Numbered from the stretch's first letter, positions 35,691 to 45,771 are shown. The stretch: DNA of 64,000 bases from Mycolicibacterium aromaticivorans JS19b1 = JCM 16368 (GCF_000559085.1 NZ_JALN02000002.1:310001-374000); one strand, 5' to 3'. Made by a program: numbers and translations. Notes: generated from the letters alone by a model not told the origin.

Positions 35691-37432
35691 TCAGCGCGGT
35701 GGATCCACCCACACAGGTGGGTCCACACCGATATTGACCATCTTCCCGGTCAGACCGACAGTGATCCAGTAGTCGTGCCAAATGCCGGTACCGTCGGCCC
35801 TCTGAGCATCGGCCGACCACTGCATTTCACCATCGGTGATGGTGACGATCATGGTGGCCGGATCGAGGCTGTACGTGGCGCCGTCGACGGACCGTAGCTT
35901 CGTCAATTTCACGGTGTTCATGTCGATTCCCGCCGAGCTACGGCCGGGCTTATCGGGCTTCTTGCACGATCCGGTTGGGCAGCATTCAGGAGGGTACGGG
36001 CCGCCCTGGAAGCAGTACTGCGAACGAGCCTGCACGGTGTCGAGGACTGCCTGCCGGCCGATGTCGTTGAGGCTGATCGCCGGCACAATCGGCTCAGCAG
36101 GTGCTCCAGCCAAGCCTTCCAGCAGTACCGGCTTAACCTCGGCGGTGACATCGACGAACCGGTTGGCCGAACCCACTGCCGGCAACCCAGGAAACAGTGT
36201 CAGCGTTGCAGCACCGCCAGTGGGCTGCCCGCCGATCGCCACAGCTTTCAGTCCCTCGTACGGCCCGTCAGCGGGGGCTTTCAATGGAACCTGGACCGTT
36301 GTGTTGTCGAGCTTCCACTGGCCCTCTACCTTTCTCGCCGTGACGTCGGCATGCGAGACCTGTGATCCGAATGTCGCCGTCAGTCGCAGCTTCTCGGTCG
36401 TGGCCACCTCACTGCCGAGGGGGTCAAAGGCGGTGACTGAGATATCGGTGACAGGTAGCGACGTCAGCCCGGCCTGCAAGACCGCCTCTGTCAACAAGTG
36501 GGTGTCGGCAGGGGCCGAGGCGCTCAACGACAGGGCCGTCTTCGCATCACCGGCCGCGAGGGCCTGTAGGTAGCGCTCACCGGCAGCGCGGGCCGCCTCG
36601 TGCTCCGCGGCGATGCGTTGGGTCTTGTTGTGCGCGGTCATCACAGTGAGGCCGATGACGGCCGCCGCGACTACCGCGACCGCGGCAACAACGGAGAGCA
36701 CCACCGCTGTCCGCCGGCGGCGAGCAGGCGCCTTGGCGGGCCAGCTATCCGCGAAATCGGCGGCGGCGACCGCCGGCTGAGTCGACGTTAAGGACGTCGG
36801 TGGGGGGGTGGGCCAGTGTTGGGTGGTGGGGGCGTGGTGGGTTGGGGCTGCGGTGGTGTGGTCGGTGGTGGTGTTGGTGATGTGGGTGGACAGTGCGGCG
36901 GCGAAGTCGGCGCAGAGGGGGAAGCGTTGTTCGGGGTTTTTGGAGAGCGCGCGGGCGAAGATGGGGTCCAAGGCGGCCAGGTCGGGGCGGGTTTGTCCGG
37001 GCAGTGGGGGAGGGCTGCTCAGGTGGGCGCTGATGACGGCGACGGGGTTGGAGTGCTCGAAGAGTTTGGTGCCGGTCAGCAGGTGATAGGCGGTGGCCGC
37101 CAAGGCGTATTGGTCGGCGCGGCCGTCGATGTCGTCGCCGCGGAGTTGTTCGGGGGCGGAGTAGGCCACGGTTCCCACGGTCATGTTGGTCATGGTCAGA
37201 CCGCTGATGTCGTTGAGGTTGCGGGCGATGCCGAAGTCGGTCAACAACACTCGTGGTGAGGATCCGTCGGTGGGGGTGGTGATCATGATGTTGGCGGGTT
37301 TGACGTCGCGGTGCATGAGGCCGCGGGTGTGGGCGTAGTCGAGGGCTTCGGCGACGGCGGTGATTATTGTGGCGACGTCGGTAGCGGGCATGCCGGCGGG
37401 ATAGCGTTGGCGTAATTGGGCGCCGAGGTCGG
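35691..37432 (-). pseudogene. Ser/Thr kinase 1, C-terminal portion (split by IS256)
   Basis: This is the larger part of a receptor kinase interrupted by the IS at 37433-38835. It has HRDVKPANI (catalytic loop), LTDFGIARN, the [10 protein letters not shown] activation end and a His/Thr-rich linker. A membrane helix ([19 protein letters not shown]) precedes an extracellular NTF2/DUF4878-like part ([19 protein letters not shown]). The far C-terminus has a Cys-rich patch. Removing the IS and one 8-bp repeat rejoins it to 38836-39144 in frame, for 680 residues. As it stands the N-lobe is missing. Confidence 0.9.
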
Positions 37433-38835
37433 GGGCTTGTCAAGATAACTGTGTAGGGAGTTCGGGCCGTTTCATTGTGGGTTGGTGCTCATAGTGGGAG
37501 TCGGTCGGGGAATTGGATGGCGAAGGTGTTGAGTGCTTCGGTCCAGCGGTGGGTTCCTTGTCCTTGGTTTCCTCGTTTCTGGTTGATGTTGCGGATGGCC
37601 AAATAGAGCAGCTTGATCGCGGCGGCATCAGAGGGGAACGACCCGCGGGCCTTGGTGACCTTGCGGAGCTGGTAGTTCAGCGACTCGATGGCGTTGGTGG
37701 TGTAGATGATCTTGCGGATCTCGACCGGGAACGCCAGAAACGGTGTGAACTCGGCCCACGCCCGATCCCAAACAGCGACTGCTCCTGGCGATTTCGTCTT
37801 CCATTCGGCCCGGAAGTCTTCCAGGGCCAGCTTGGCGGCCTCTTCGGTGGCCGCGGTGTAGATCGGGCGCAGTGCTTTGGCCATCGCCCGGCGGTCGGTG
37901 TAGGAGGCGTAGCGCATCGAGGCCCGCAGCAGATGCACCACGCAGGTCTGGACGACGGCGGCCGGCCAGACCGCGGTGATCGACTCGGGCAGACCGGTCA
38001 GCCCGTCGCAGCACACGAACAATGCATCCCGACAACCTCGATTGCGCAGTTCGGTGAGTACCCCGTGCCAGAACTTGGCTCCCTCGGTCTGCTGGATCCA
38101 GATCCCGAGGACCTGCTTGATCCCGTCGACGTCGACCCCGATCACGATGTGAGCGGCCTTGTTGGCCACCACGCCACCGTCACGGATCTTGAGCCGGATG
38201 GCGTCGATGTAGAGGATCGGATACACCGGATCGACAGGGCGGGACTGCCAGGCCGCGATCTCCTCGACCACGACATCGGTGACCCGCGAGATCGTGGCGG
38301 CCGACACGCTGGCGCCGTAGACCTCCTCGAGGTGTTCGGTGATGTCGCGGGTCGACATGCCTCGGGCGTACAGCGACAAGATCATGTCCTCGACCTGGCC
38401 CAGGCGCCGTTGGCGTTTGGGCACGATCGCCGGGGTGAAGCTGCCGTTGCGGTCGCGGGGAACCTCCAATTCGACTGGGCCGGCGGTGGTCAACACGGTC
38501 TTGCGGCCGTGCCCGTTGCGGGAATTGCCGGACCCGTTCCCGGCGGGATCACCGTGTTCGTAGCCGAGGTGATCAGCGATCTCGACGTCCAGAGCCCGTT
38601 CGAGCACAGCCTTGGTCATCTGGGCCAACAGGCCCTGCGGGCCATCGATCGGGGTACCCGAGGCCTCCGCATCGGCCAATAACGCGTCGACCGCAGAGGG
38701 CGGCAACACCTCAGAGAGCCGCTTGGCGGCCTCATCGCGTGAATCAGGTCGGGACAATGCTCACTCCTGTCCGGCGGTCAGTATGCCTGACCACCATTCA
38801 GGCCCAACCCCTTACACAGTCAATGAGACACGCCC
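37433..38835. mobile_element. IS256-family element inserted in kinase 1
   Basis: The 1,403-bp element has ends GGGCTTGTCAAGATAACTGTG and, on the other strand, GGGCGTGTCTCATTGACTGTG. It is flanked by the 8-bp target duplication GAGGTCGG at 37425-37432 and 38836-38843. Excision restores the kinase reading frame exactly. One transposase gene lies inside. Confidence 0.94.
37489..38757 (-). CDS. IS256-family transposase
   Basis: The 422-residue protein is a full-length mutator-type transposase. The DDE residues fall in YPILYIDAIRLKIRDG, LFVCCDGLTGLPESI and the ESLNYQLRK segment. The C-terminus (RWTEALNTFAIQFPDRLPL) is typical. No frameshift or stop is seen, so it looks intact. Confidence 0.95.
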   Translation of the reverse strand: MSRPDSRDEAAKRLSEVLPPSAVDALLADAEASGTPIDGPQGLLAQMTKAVLERALDVEIADHLGYEHGDPAGNGSGNSRNGHGRKTVLTTAGPVELEVPRDRNGSFTPAIVPKRQRRLGQVEDMILSLYARGMSTRDITEHLEEVYGASVSAATISRVTDVVVEEIAAWQSRPVDPVYPILYIDAIRLKIRDGGVVANKAAHIVIGVDVDGIKQVLGIWIQQTEGAKFWHGVLTELRNRGCRDALFVCCDGLTGLPESITAVWPAAVVQTCVVHLLRASMRYASYTDRRAMAKALRPIYTAATEEAAKLALEDFRAEWKTKSPGAVAVWDRAWAEFTPFLAFPVEIRKIIYTTNAIESLNYQLRKVTKARGSFPSDAAAIKLLYLAIRNINQKRGNQGQGTHRWTEALNTFAIQFPDRLPL

Positions 38836-39144
38836 GAGGTCGGTGCCTTCGACGTAGTCCATCGAGATCCACAGCTGGGCGTCGAATTCGCCGCGGTCGT
38901 GCACCCCGACGATATGGGGATGCCACAGTGAGGCCGCGAGATCGGCTTCACGAATGAAGCGCTGCCGGTACTCCTGGTCGGCTGAGACATCCGCCGGCAA
39001 CACCTTCAACGCCTCACGCCGGCCCATCCGAGGGTGGGCCACCCGGTACACCTCACCCATCCCACCAACACCCAGCAAACCCTCCACCCGATAACCGGCG
39101 ACCACCGAACCCGGACCCAATGGCATGAGCAAATCGTAGGACAC
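38836..39144 (-). pseudogene. Ser/Thr kinase 1, N-terminal portion
   Basis: The first 103 codons of the split kinase are here: start [20 protein letters not shown], the Gly-rich loop [10 protein letters not shown], the catalytic lysine in EALKVLP, and the hinge to MDYVEGTDL. It runs into the IS and ends after a few foreign residues. It is nearly identical to the N-terminus of kinase 2. Confidence 0.9.
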
Positions 39145-39175
39145 TCGGGTTGAGTAGACCGGGACTAGGGCTGGA

Positions 39176-41215
39176 CTAGGACGGGTTAGGCGTGAAGATG
39201 GCGGGATTGTTGCTCAGATCGACGGTGCCGCCGATCGGGACAGTGAAAGCGTAGTCAGCAGCGCCATAGGTGACCGTGGCATGCGCTGGCCAACGGACGA
39301 TGCCACTCACGGCGACTTTCAGGCCTTGCGGATCAAACTTCGTCGTCACGTCGCCGAAATCGCCATTTCCCGCGACCGCGGTGCTGTCGGGCACCACATT
39401 GGCGCTGCTGCTGATGATTTTTCGGCAATCAGGCGGCGGTGTCTGGCCGTGATAGCAGTAGCGTCCCCACGCGTCGACTGCGTCATAAACAGCTTTTCGC
39501 CCCAGATCGGTCAGCGTGGCCTCTAGTCGCAACGTCGGGTCCGCAGTGGAGGTCAGCGCATCAAGGAGAAGCGGTTTGGTTGCTGCGGAGATGGCGATGT
39601 TGGGGTTAGACGAGGACACCTCGACAGGTCCGGGAAACAGCGCAACCTTTGTGGCTGACTTCACGGGCACGTTCCACACCGAAACCGCGCCCAACAGCGC
39701 GGTGTTCGACGAGTCCGAGGACAGCGACAGCGTGACCGCGGTGGTCTGCAACTTCCATTCATCGCCGTTGCGGCGCATCGCGATACGGGTTTGGCTCGGT
39801 TGATCACCGAAGCGGGCCTTGAGCACCACGAACTGAACCTGCTGCGGATCATCACCGGGTCCCGGCGGCGCCGCGGTGACGCTGACATCGGTGATCGGGG
39901 TGACCGCAAGTTGCGCCCGTAAGACCTCGTCGGTGAGCATTCCGGTGTCGGGAGGCGGGGACGCGCTCAACGACAGGGCCGTCTTCGCATCACCGGCGGC
40001 GAGAGCCTTGAGATAATGCTCGGCAGCCGAGCGAGCCGATTCGGCCGTTGAAGCTGGAGCTGCCGTATCGCCGTCCCCTCCGGATGCTGTCATGACGCCG
40101 ATGAGTGTCGCGGTGGTCACGACCGCCAGGCCGGCTGCAGACAGGGCGATCGTGCGGCCTCGAAAGCGACGCCATAGAGGCCGCTGCCCGTGCGTAGCCG
40201 GGACCTGCTGGCGGGCGACCGGTGGATGAGGCCGCGCGGCGGGCGAGTATCCCACCAGAGCCGATGCAGGCTGCCAATGCTGATCACCGACATCAGACGT
40301 GGGTGGGGGGGTGGGCCAGTGTTGGGTGGTGGGGGTGTGGTGGGTTGGGGCTGCGGTGGTGTGGTCGGTGGTGGTGTTGGTGATGTGGGTGGACAGTGCG
40401 GCGGCGAAGTCGGCGCAGAGGGGGAAGCGTTGTTCGGGGTTTTTGGAGAGTGCGCGGGCGAAAGTGGGGTCCAAGGCGGCCAGGTCGGGGCGGGTTTGTC
40501 CGGGCAGTGGGGGAGGGCTGCTCAGGTGGGCGCTGATGACGGCGACGGGGTTGGAGTGCTCGAAGAGTTTGGTGCCGGTCAGCAGGTGATAGGCGGTGGC
40601 CGCCAAGGCGTATTGGTCGGCGCGGCCGTCGATGTCGTCGCCGCGGAGTTGTTCGGGGGCGGAGTAGGCGACGGTTCCCACGGTCATGTTGGTCATGGTC
40701 AGACCGCTGATGTCGTTGAGGTTGCGGGCGATGCCGAAGTCGGTCAACAACACTCGTGGTGAGGATCCGTCGGTGGGGGTGGTGATCATGATGTTGGCGG
40801 GTTTGACGTCGCGGTGCATGAGGCCGCGGGTGTGGGCGTAGTCGAGGGCTTCGGCGACGGCGGTGATTATTGTGGCGACGTCGGTAGCGGGCATGCCGGC
40901 GGGATAGCGTTGGCGTAGTTGGGCGCCGAGGTCGGTGCCTTCGACGTAGTCCATCGAGATCCACAGCTGGGCGTCGAATTCGCCGCGGTCGTGCACCCCG
41001 ACGATATGGGGATGCCATAGTGAGGCCGCGAGATCGGCTTCACGAATGAAGCGCTGCCGGTACTCCTGGTCGGCTGAGACATCCGCCGGCAACACCTTCA
41101 ACGCCTCACGCCGAGGTAGCCGAGGGTGGGCCACCCGGTACACCTCACCCATCCCACCAACACCCAGCAAACCCTCCACCCGATAACCGGCGAACAACGA
41201 ACCCGGACTCAGCAC
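39176..41215 (-). CDS. transmembrane Ser/Thr protein kinase 2
   Basis: The 679-residue product starts at GTG 41215. The kinase domain is intact: [36 protein letters not shown] and SAPEQL. A Thr/His/Pro linker precedes one membrane helix ([20 protein letters not shown]). The extracellular NTF2-like half begins [17 protein letters not shown], and a Cys pair near the C-terminus ([14 protein letters not shown]) may bond. Sequence over about 900 bp is nearly identical to kinase 1, but the linker and outer domains differ. It likely signals to the FHA-XRE protein. Confidence 0.92.
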   Translation of the reverse strand: MLSPGSLFAGYRVEGLLGVGGMGEVYRVAHPRLPRREALKVLPADVSADQEYRQRFIREADLAASLWHPHIVGVHDRGEFDAQLWISMDYVEGTDLGAQLRQRYPAGMPATDVATIITAVAEALDYAHTRGLMHRDVKPANIMITTPTDGSSPRVLLTDFGIARNLNDISGLTMTNMTVGTVAYSAPEQLRGDDIDGRADQYALAATAYHLLTGTKLFEHSNPVAVISAHLSSPPPLPGQTRPDLAALDPTFARALSKNPEQRFPLCADFAAALSTHITNTTTDHTTAAPTHHTPTTQHWPTPPPTSDVGDQHWQPASALVGYSPAARPHPPVARQQVPATHGQRPLWRRFRGRTIALSAAGLAVVTTATLIGVMTASGGDGDTAAPASTAESARSAAEHYLKALAAGDAKTALSLSASPPPDTGMLTDEVLRAQLAVTPITDVSVTAAPPGPGDDPQQVQFVVLKARFGDQPSQTRIAMRRNGDEWKLQTTAVTLSLSSDSSNTALLGAVSVWNVPVKSATKVALFPGPVEVSSSNPNIAISAATKPLLLDALTSTADPTLRLEATLTDLGRKAVYDAVDAWGRYCYHGQTPPPDCRKIISSSANVVPDSTAVAGNGDFGDVTTKFDPQGLKVAVSGIVRWPAHATVTYGAADYAFTVPIGGTVDLSNNPAIFTPNPS

Positions 41216-41314
41216 GATGTCGCCCCCTGCGACGAATCTGCAGGAACTTGGCCCCAGCAATGTTGGGGGCGCTGGTCGGCGAGGCGAGTGTCGACGTGCA
41301 TCGGGCTCTTCTCG

Positions 41315-42058
41315 CTATTGGGGCAGGGAAATCTGGTAGGCGCCATTGTCGTCTTGGAATGTTGCGGTGATCTCTCGTTTCACCCCGTCGATGCTGACGT
41401 TGCACACGAAGGTCGCGCCCTTCTTGACGACCGGATTACGTCCCTGATTGCACACCGCATCTCGCACGTGGCCCGGGCCGTAGCCGCTGACATCATCGCT
41501 CAACAACGTCTGAATGTTGTTCTGCGCCTGCGTAATATCCAGTTCAGTGCGCGTGAAGAAGCCGGGAACCCAGAAGCCCGTGACCAACACAACTGCTACG
41601 ACAACGGCCAGTGCGCCCAGAGCAGCGATGATCACTGGAGCTTTGCTGCGCCGCCGCGGTGAGGAGACACCGAAGTCGGCGAATCCACTCGACTGCGGCG
41701 GTGGCACCGGAACATGGGCTGCGTCGGGCCGGCCCGGCGGTGGATAGGGCGCCCACGGCTCAGGTCGGACGGGTCCTGCGGCGCGAGCAGCGGGGCCCGC
41801 GCCATAGGGATACTGAGGCGGCGCTGTTCGCGGCGGAGGTGGCGGGGGCCGGCGGGCGCCGGTCGAGCCCCGCGGCATAGGGGAGACAACCGTGGTTCGT
41901 TCGTCGGCCGGCGATGGCGCCGCCGGTCGTGGAGAATCAACCCGCTGATTATCCTGCGGCGCGGCTCCCGGCTCTGGTCGAGCTGGCCCACCGGGAGGTG
42001 TCGAGGACCCCGAGGTCGGCCACGGTCGAGTCTGGTCGGATTCATCAGAGGGCGCCAC
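41315..42058 (-). CDS. Pro-rich membrane protein with DUF4333 domain
   Basis: The 247-residue product starts at GTG 42058, preceded by GAGAGGAG. A cytoplasmic Pro-rich tail (residues 1-135) precedes a membrane helix (APVIIAALGALAVVVAVVLV). The outer DUF4333-like domain has two cysteines (RDAVCNQGRNPVVKKGATFVC) and ends ITATFQDDNGAYQISLPQ. The long Pro-rich tail could be a kinase or FHA partner. It lies directly upstream of kinase 2 on the same strand. Confidence 0.82.
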   Translation of the reverse strand: MAPSDESDQTRPWPTSGSSTPPGGPARPEPGAAPQDNQRVDSPRPAAPSPADERTTVVSPMPRGSTGARRPPPPPPRTAPPQYPYGAGPAARAAGPVRPEPWAPYPPPGRPDAAHVPVPPPQSSGFADFGVSSPRRRSKAPVIIAALGALAVVVAVVLVTGFWVPGFFTRTELDITQAQNNIQTLLSDDVSGYGPGHVRDAVCNQGRNPVVKKGATFVCNVSIDGVKREITATFQDDNGAYQISLPQ

Positions 42059-42151
42059 CGTCGATCTCCTCTCCGCGAGCACCTTTGCCAGTGTTACCAC
42101 ACCACAGCCCTTCCCGGCGCTTTCGGACCCGCACCGCCGACCAGCACCAAT

Positions 42152-42595
42152 CTAAGCTGCGCTGGGTTTTCGGTCGGCGTTGTGTCGACGGCGCCGCACC
42201 GAAGGCGACGGCAACGCCGGGGCGGGCAGATTGGGCAGCTCAACGCTGCGTCGGCGCTCGAACTGAGTCAGCAGGTAGCGGTAGGCCGCCTCAAGAAGCT
42301 CGGGGCTGCTCTTGTCTCCGGGCAACGACAGCCCGCCCCACACGCCGTACTCCTCACGAGCAGCGACAGCGTTGAACCCGCAGCGGCCGATGAAGGGGCA
42401 ATCCTGACAAGCCCTCACCGCAAGAATCCGGTCTTTAAACTGCGAGAACCAGAGCTCCTCGCCGTTGCGGGAACGCCGAGAGTCAACGATTCGGCAGGGC
42501 GTGGGCTCGGCGGTGTGGAATAGACGCACCTCCACGGTCTCACCAGGGCCGACGCGTGCCGCCGACTCGTCGGCGGCGCTGTGGTGCGAGGTCAT
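42152..42595 (-). CDS. WhiB-family Fe-S transcription factor, second copy
   Basis: Starting at ATG 42595 (MTSHHSAADE) the product has 147 residues. It has the WhiB cysteines (EPTPCRI, CQDCPFIGRC), the GVWGGLSLPGD turn and a basic C-terminus. It is closely related to the 17247-17696 protein through most of its length. It faces away from the kinase locus and its upstream region carries a TTAAAGCA motif. Confidence 0.92.
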   Translation of the reverse strand: MTSHHSAADESAARVGPGETVEVRLFHTAEPTPCRIVDSRRSRNGEELWFSQFKDRILAVRACQDCPFIGRCGFNAVAAREEYGVWGGLSLPGDKSSPELLEAAYRYLLTQFERRRSVELPNLPAPALPSPSVRRRRHNADRKPSAA

Positions 42596-43080
42596 CGTCG
42601 GTCCGCCCTCGCGTGTTCGGAAGTGCAACGGCACCGCCTTGACCCTGCAGAACCCGACCAACGGCCCGACATCCATTGGCGCTTTAGTAATAACTGAAGC
42701 ATCATGGCGCCGAGCGTAGCTATCGGACGCGTCTGATGCAACAGCTATAGTTAAAGCATATGGCGGAGAGTGATCTTTGCGCCTACCGCTAATCCCCAGT
42801 TTGTACCCACTGAAATGGGGTAACGGGTCTACGGATCATCGCTTGGCGGCATCGGATTCACCACGGGCGCTTCAACTAGTGGAAGGGTCACGATCGAATT
42901 GGGTGGGTCTGCATCAGTGGCAACTAGAGCGACGATCTCGCCTAGCTGCGACGGGACCACAACATCGGCGCGAACGTCGCGACCCACGCATGTTCCGGCT
43001 TGCCGGGCACTGACCCCCTGCCTGAGGCCGCCGGGCGAGGGGTTTGCGTGTCAACGACATCCCTACTTGCCCTTCACTTC
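42596..43080. other. no gene seen; WhiB upstream region
   Basis: The 485 bp upstream of WhiB contain AT-rich promoter-like DNA, including TATAGTTAAAGCA near 42751, and otherwise nothing I can assign. The convergent MazF-like gene ends at 43081. Confidence 0.45.
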
Positions 43081-43392
43081 TCAGGGCAGTGCAATGCGCA
43101 GAGCTTTGCTGATCTCCTGCATGGTGGGCGGGGATAGGGTCCCGAGGGACTCGGTCAGTTCGTCGTGATAGAGCTGCACGATGTCGTCGACCAGGACGAA
43201 CCCGACGAGGGGGTCGGCGGCGGTGAGCGGCACGACTGTCGGCACATGTGCGTTCTTACTGGTGGTCGTTATTCTGGCCGCCAGCACAGTCTCCAGGTTC
43301 CTGTTGCGGGAGTTGTTGCTGAGGATCACCCAGGGTTTCGAGCCGTGTCCCAGATCGACTCGGTACGCCTGGCTGCGCAAGGCACGGCTCAT
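43081..43392 (-). CDS. MazF/PemK-type toxin
   Basis: The 103-residue protein matches the MazF fold: SKPWVILSNNSRNRNLETVL, AARITTT, VPLTAADPLVGFVLVDDI and the GTLSPPTMQEISKAL end. MazF toxins are RNA endonucleases. It overlaps the antitoxin gene by 4 bp, the usual arrangement. Confidence 0.88.
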   Translation of the reverse strand: MSRALRSQAYRVDLGHGSKPWVILSNNSRNRNLETVLAARITTTSKNAHVPTVVPLTAADPLVGFVLVDDIVQLYHDELTESLGTLSPPTMQEISKALRIALP

Positions 43393-43694
43393 AGGTGGCG
43401 CTCGGTGCGTCGCGCATAGCGATCGCGTGCCGAGCGCCGCTCGGCGTGGGCCGGTTCACTGTTGAACTCGCCGGCCAAACTCGCGTATCCGGCATCGAGG
43501 ACGTGTTCCTGGAGCGCTTCGGCTCCCGCTTGAAGGAGCACGCGTAGTGCGGCGGCCTCGGATTTGATGTCGGCCTCGCCGTGTCGGCTTGCCCATTGGC
43601 GCAGCACCTCGAAGGCCACAGAGCCCTCGTTGAGGTAGGGCTCGATGGCTGCCTCGTCGGCGTCCTTGAGAATCAGACTCACTCGCTTACTCAT
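43389..43694 (-). CDS. antitoxin of the MazF-type pair
   Basis: The 101-residue product begins with an RHH-like strand and helices (SKRVSLILKDADEAAIEPYL) and ends in a charged flexible tail that would wrap the toxin. It is upstream of and overlaps the MazF-like gene. The antitoxin assignment rests on gene order and size. Confidence 0.8.
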   Translation of the reverse strand: MSKRVSLILKDADEAAIEPYLNEGSVAFEVLRQWASRHGEADIKSEAAALRVLLQAGAEALQEHVLDAGYASLAGEFNSEPAHAERRSARDRYARRTERHL

Positions 43695-43785
43695 ACCTCA
43701 AAAAATACACCACAATTGAGTGTATGAAAGTGTGCAAGCAATAGCGCGCTTCGGACGCGGGCCCGGAGTACCTGTCACACGTTGA

Positions 43786-45060
43786 TCAGCGATTACCCTG
43801 GTTCAGGGCTCGTTTGATGGTGGAGACGGAGACGCCGAGTTGGGCGGCGATGGAGGTCGGTTTCTCGCCGTAATTGCGCATCCGGCATGCCAGCGCTGCC
43901 TGGTAGGCGTCGAGTGCCCGCGGCCTTCCGACGCAGGCACCCGCGGTGGGCGGCTGTGTGGCGGAGGTGAGGTTGGCCAGCGGCAGCATCATCACCCGCG
44001 GCAGGGTTGGGAAGCGCCCGTTGCGGCCGCCGTTGCGGCTGTCGGCCTTCATCCGTGCATAGACCACCCGCGCGAGGCGGCGCTTGAGTGAGCGCAGCGC
44101 GCGTTGGCGGCTGTCGCCCTCGTCGATCCGCCGCTGGAAATAATCCCGTCCCGGGCCGGGGTGGGTGATCTGGACCATGGCGATGCGGTGCAGCGCAACG
44201 TTGAGTTGGCGGTTGCCGTGCCGGATGGGCCGCAGCGGGCGGGTGGTCTCCCCTGACCAGTGCGGGATGGGCGCCACCCCAACGTGTCGGGCGAAGGCGG
44301 CCTCGCTCTTGAATCGGTCGATCCCGGCGACCTCGGCCACGATCTTGGCGGCCGTCAGATTCCCGCAGCCATGGATGCCCAGCAGCGCGGGCGCCGCCTC
44401 GTGAACCCGCCCATCGATGCGGCGCTCCAGTGCCTGCGCGGTGTCGATGAGCGCGACGATTTCATCGAATTCGTCGCGGGCGAGTTCGGCGAGCAGCCCG
44501 TGCTGGGTGGCCAGCCAAGTCCGCAGTTCCTCGCGGGGCTTTCTGTATTCCCAGTTGCGAGGCTCTGCCCAGGCCGGGTCGAGCTGGTGGATGCGCTCGA
44601 GCATGCGGCTGATGAGGGCGACGCGGTGCTGCACGAGGTCCTCGCGGCGGTCGACGAGCAGCCGAAGTTCCATCGAGTGCGCGTCGTGGCAGGCCACCGG
44701 AAGGTCGGGTTCGCGTAGCACCGCCCGCGCCGCCGCGAGAGCGTCGATGGGGTCGGACTTGCCTAGCTCGCGTGAGGAGGCGCGCGAGCGGCTCATCAAA
44801 TGAGGGGGGACCCGGATCACCTGTTGTCCTGCGGCTAGCAGGTCTCGTTCGAGACGCGCGGTCAACGTCCTGCAGTCTTCCACTCCCCACACCAGGTCGC
44901 GGCCGAATCGAGCTCGCGCCCACCGAAGTGCTTCGCTGTGACCCTCGGTGGTCGTCGCGACGGTTAGTTGAGCGAGCTTGCGGCCCAGCGGATTTACCGC
45001 TACCAGAGTGTGACTGCGCTTGTGAGCGTCGACGCCGATGACCGCATCCACTAGTCTCAC
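43786..45060 (-). CDS. IS110-family recombinase (DEDD transposase)
   Basis: The 424-residue product starts at GTG 45060. The N-terminal RuvC-like DEDD domain has IGVDAHKRSHTLVAVN, WGVEDCRTL and GKSDPIDALAAARAVL. The C-terminal Transposase_20 domain has LLGIHGCGNLTAAKIVAEV, and an extra HTH tail (EKPTSIAAQLGVSVSTIKRA) closes the protein. IS110 recombinases are guided by a structured bridge RNA from the element's own non-coding end. The element's boundaries could not be fixed because no inverted repeats are seen. Confidence 0.9.
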   Translation of the reverse strand: MRLVDAVIGVDAHKRSHTLVAVNPLGRKLAQLTVATTTEGHSEALRWARARFGRDLVWGVEDCRTLTARLERDLLAAGQQVIRVPPHLMSRSRASSRELGKSDPIDALAAARAVLREPDLPVACHDAHSMELRLLVDRREDLVQHRVALISRMLERIHQLDPAWAEPRNWEYRKPREELRTWLATQHGLLAELARDEFDEIVALIDTAQALERRIDGRVHEAAPALLGIHGCGNLTAAKIVAEVAGIDRFKSEAAFARHVGVAPIPHWSGETTRPLRPIRHGNRQLNVALHRIAMVQITHPGPGRDYFQRRIDEGDSRQRALRSLKRRLARVVYARMKADSRNGGRNGRFPTLPRVMMLPLANLTSATQPPTAGACVGRPRALDAYQAALACRMRNYGEKPTSIAAQLGVSVSTIKRALNQGNR

Positions 45061-45464
45061 GCACTCCCTGGCGGGCGGCGGCAGAGCTGGTAGTCGGCGG
45101 GGCTGCCCGGTGCCGGCATGCCTCCATAGAAACCAACCGGGCGGTGGTACGTATCCAAGTTGGCCAGACACCAGGCATCGACCGCAGGTTCTGTGCGACC
45201 CTGCGGCGCCGACAGGAATAGACACTCGATATTCACCATCGCCTCACCCGCGTCCGAGCGCCCCGCCGACACCAGATTCACAAGCCAGCCGTGCGGCGGC
45301 ACCAGGTCAAGAAGTCAGCATCGAGCCCTCCGGACTGCTTAGGATTTCCCGGTATGGCGCCTGGTAAACGGCGGCAACGGGTATTGGTGCACGCGCGGCC
45401 GCCTGCTCACCCGGACTTCCAACCATCAAGATGTTCGGGCGCTCAGGTGAGCATGAACATCCCA
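45061..45464 (-). ncRNA. possible IS110 bridge RNA region
   Basis: The roughly 400 bp upstream of the IS110 recombinase start have no convincing gene. In studied IS110 elements the bridge RNA comes from this position, immediately 5' of the recombinase. I see short complementary stretches but did not fold the RNA or locate target- and donor-binding loops. The right border of the element is unknown. The assignment is positional only. Confidence 0.3.
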
Positions 45465-45483
45465 TTGCGTCACAGTGACGCAA
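45465..45483. terminator. 19-bp perfect palindrome after relE
   Basis: TTGCGTCAC-A-GTGACGCAA is a perfect 9-bp inverted repeat lying 9 bp past the relE stop. It could end toxin-antitoxin transcription or be a protein-binding site. Confidence 0.6.
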
Positions 45484-45491
45484 CGCGGCGG

Positions 45492-45770
45492 TCAGGTACG
45501 TCGATAGACATCGGCGCGGTGGTCGATGCGGTGCACCCAGATGGTCGCCACAGGGTCGTCGATGTGGTAGAGGAGTCGGTAGGGGCCCCGTCGTGCGCTG
45601 TATTGGCCGGCCAGTTCACCCCCAAGCGGTTTGCCAACGCGCCGGGGTCCGCGGGCCAGGTCTCCGAAGGCGAACTCGATGACTGCGGCGAGGATCCGCG
45701 GTGGGAGCTTGTCGAGGTCGCGGCGCGCGGTGGCTGTGAATCGTGTCGTGTAGCCGTCTGCGGGATTCAC
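45492..45770 (-). CDS. RelE-type toxin
   Basis: The 92-residue product from GTG 45770 has the RelE pattern: TTRFTATARRDLDKLPPRIL, GPRRVGKPLGGELAGQYSAR, GPYRLLYHIDD, VWVHRIDHRADVYR. Such toxins cleave mRNA on the ribosome. The gene starts one base after the antitoxin stop. The ORF could extend upstream in frame but would overlap the antitoxin gene. Confidence 0.88.
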   Translation of the reverse strand: MNPADGYTTRFTATARRDLDKLPPRILAAVIEFAFGDLARGPRRVGKPLGGELAGQYSARRGPYRLLYHIDDPVATIWVHRIDHRADVYRRT

Positions 45771-45771
45771 T

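Noticed and set aside
36800..37260. Gly/Val-rich plus-strand frames opposite the kinase linkers
   Set aside because: They mirror the Thr/His/Pro linker of the kinases and occur identically in both copies for that reason.
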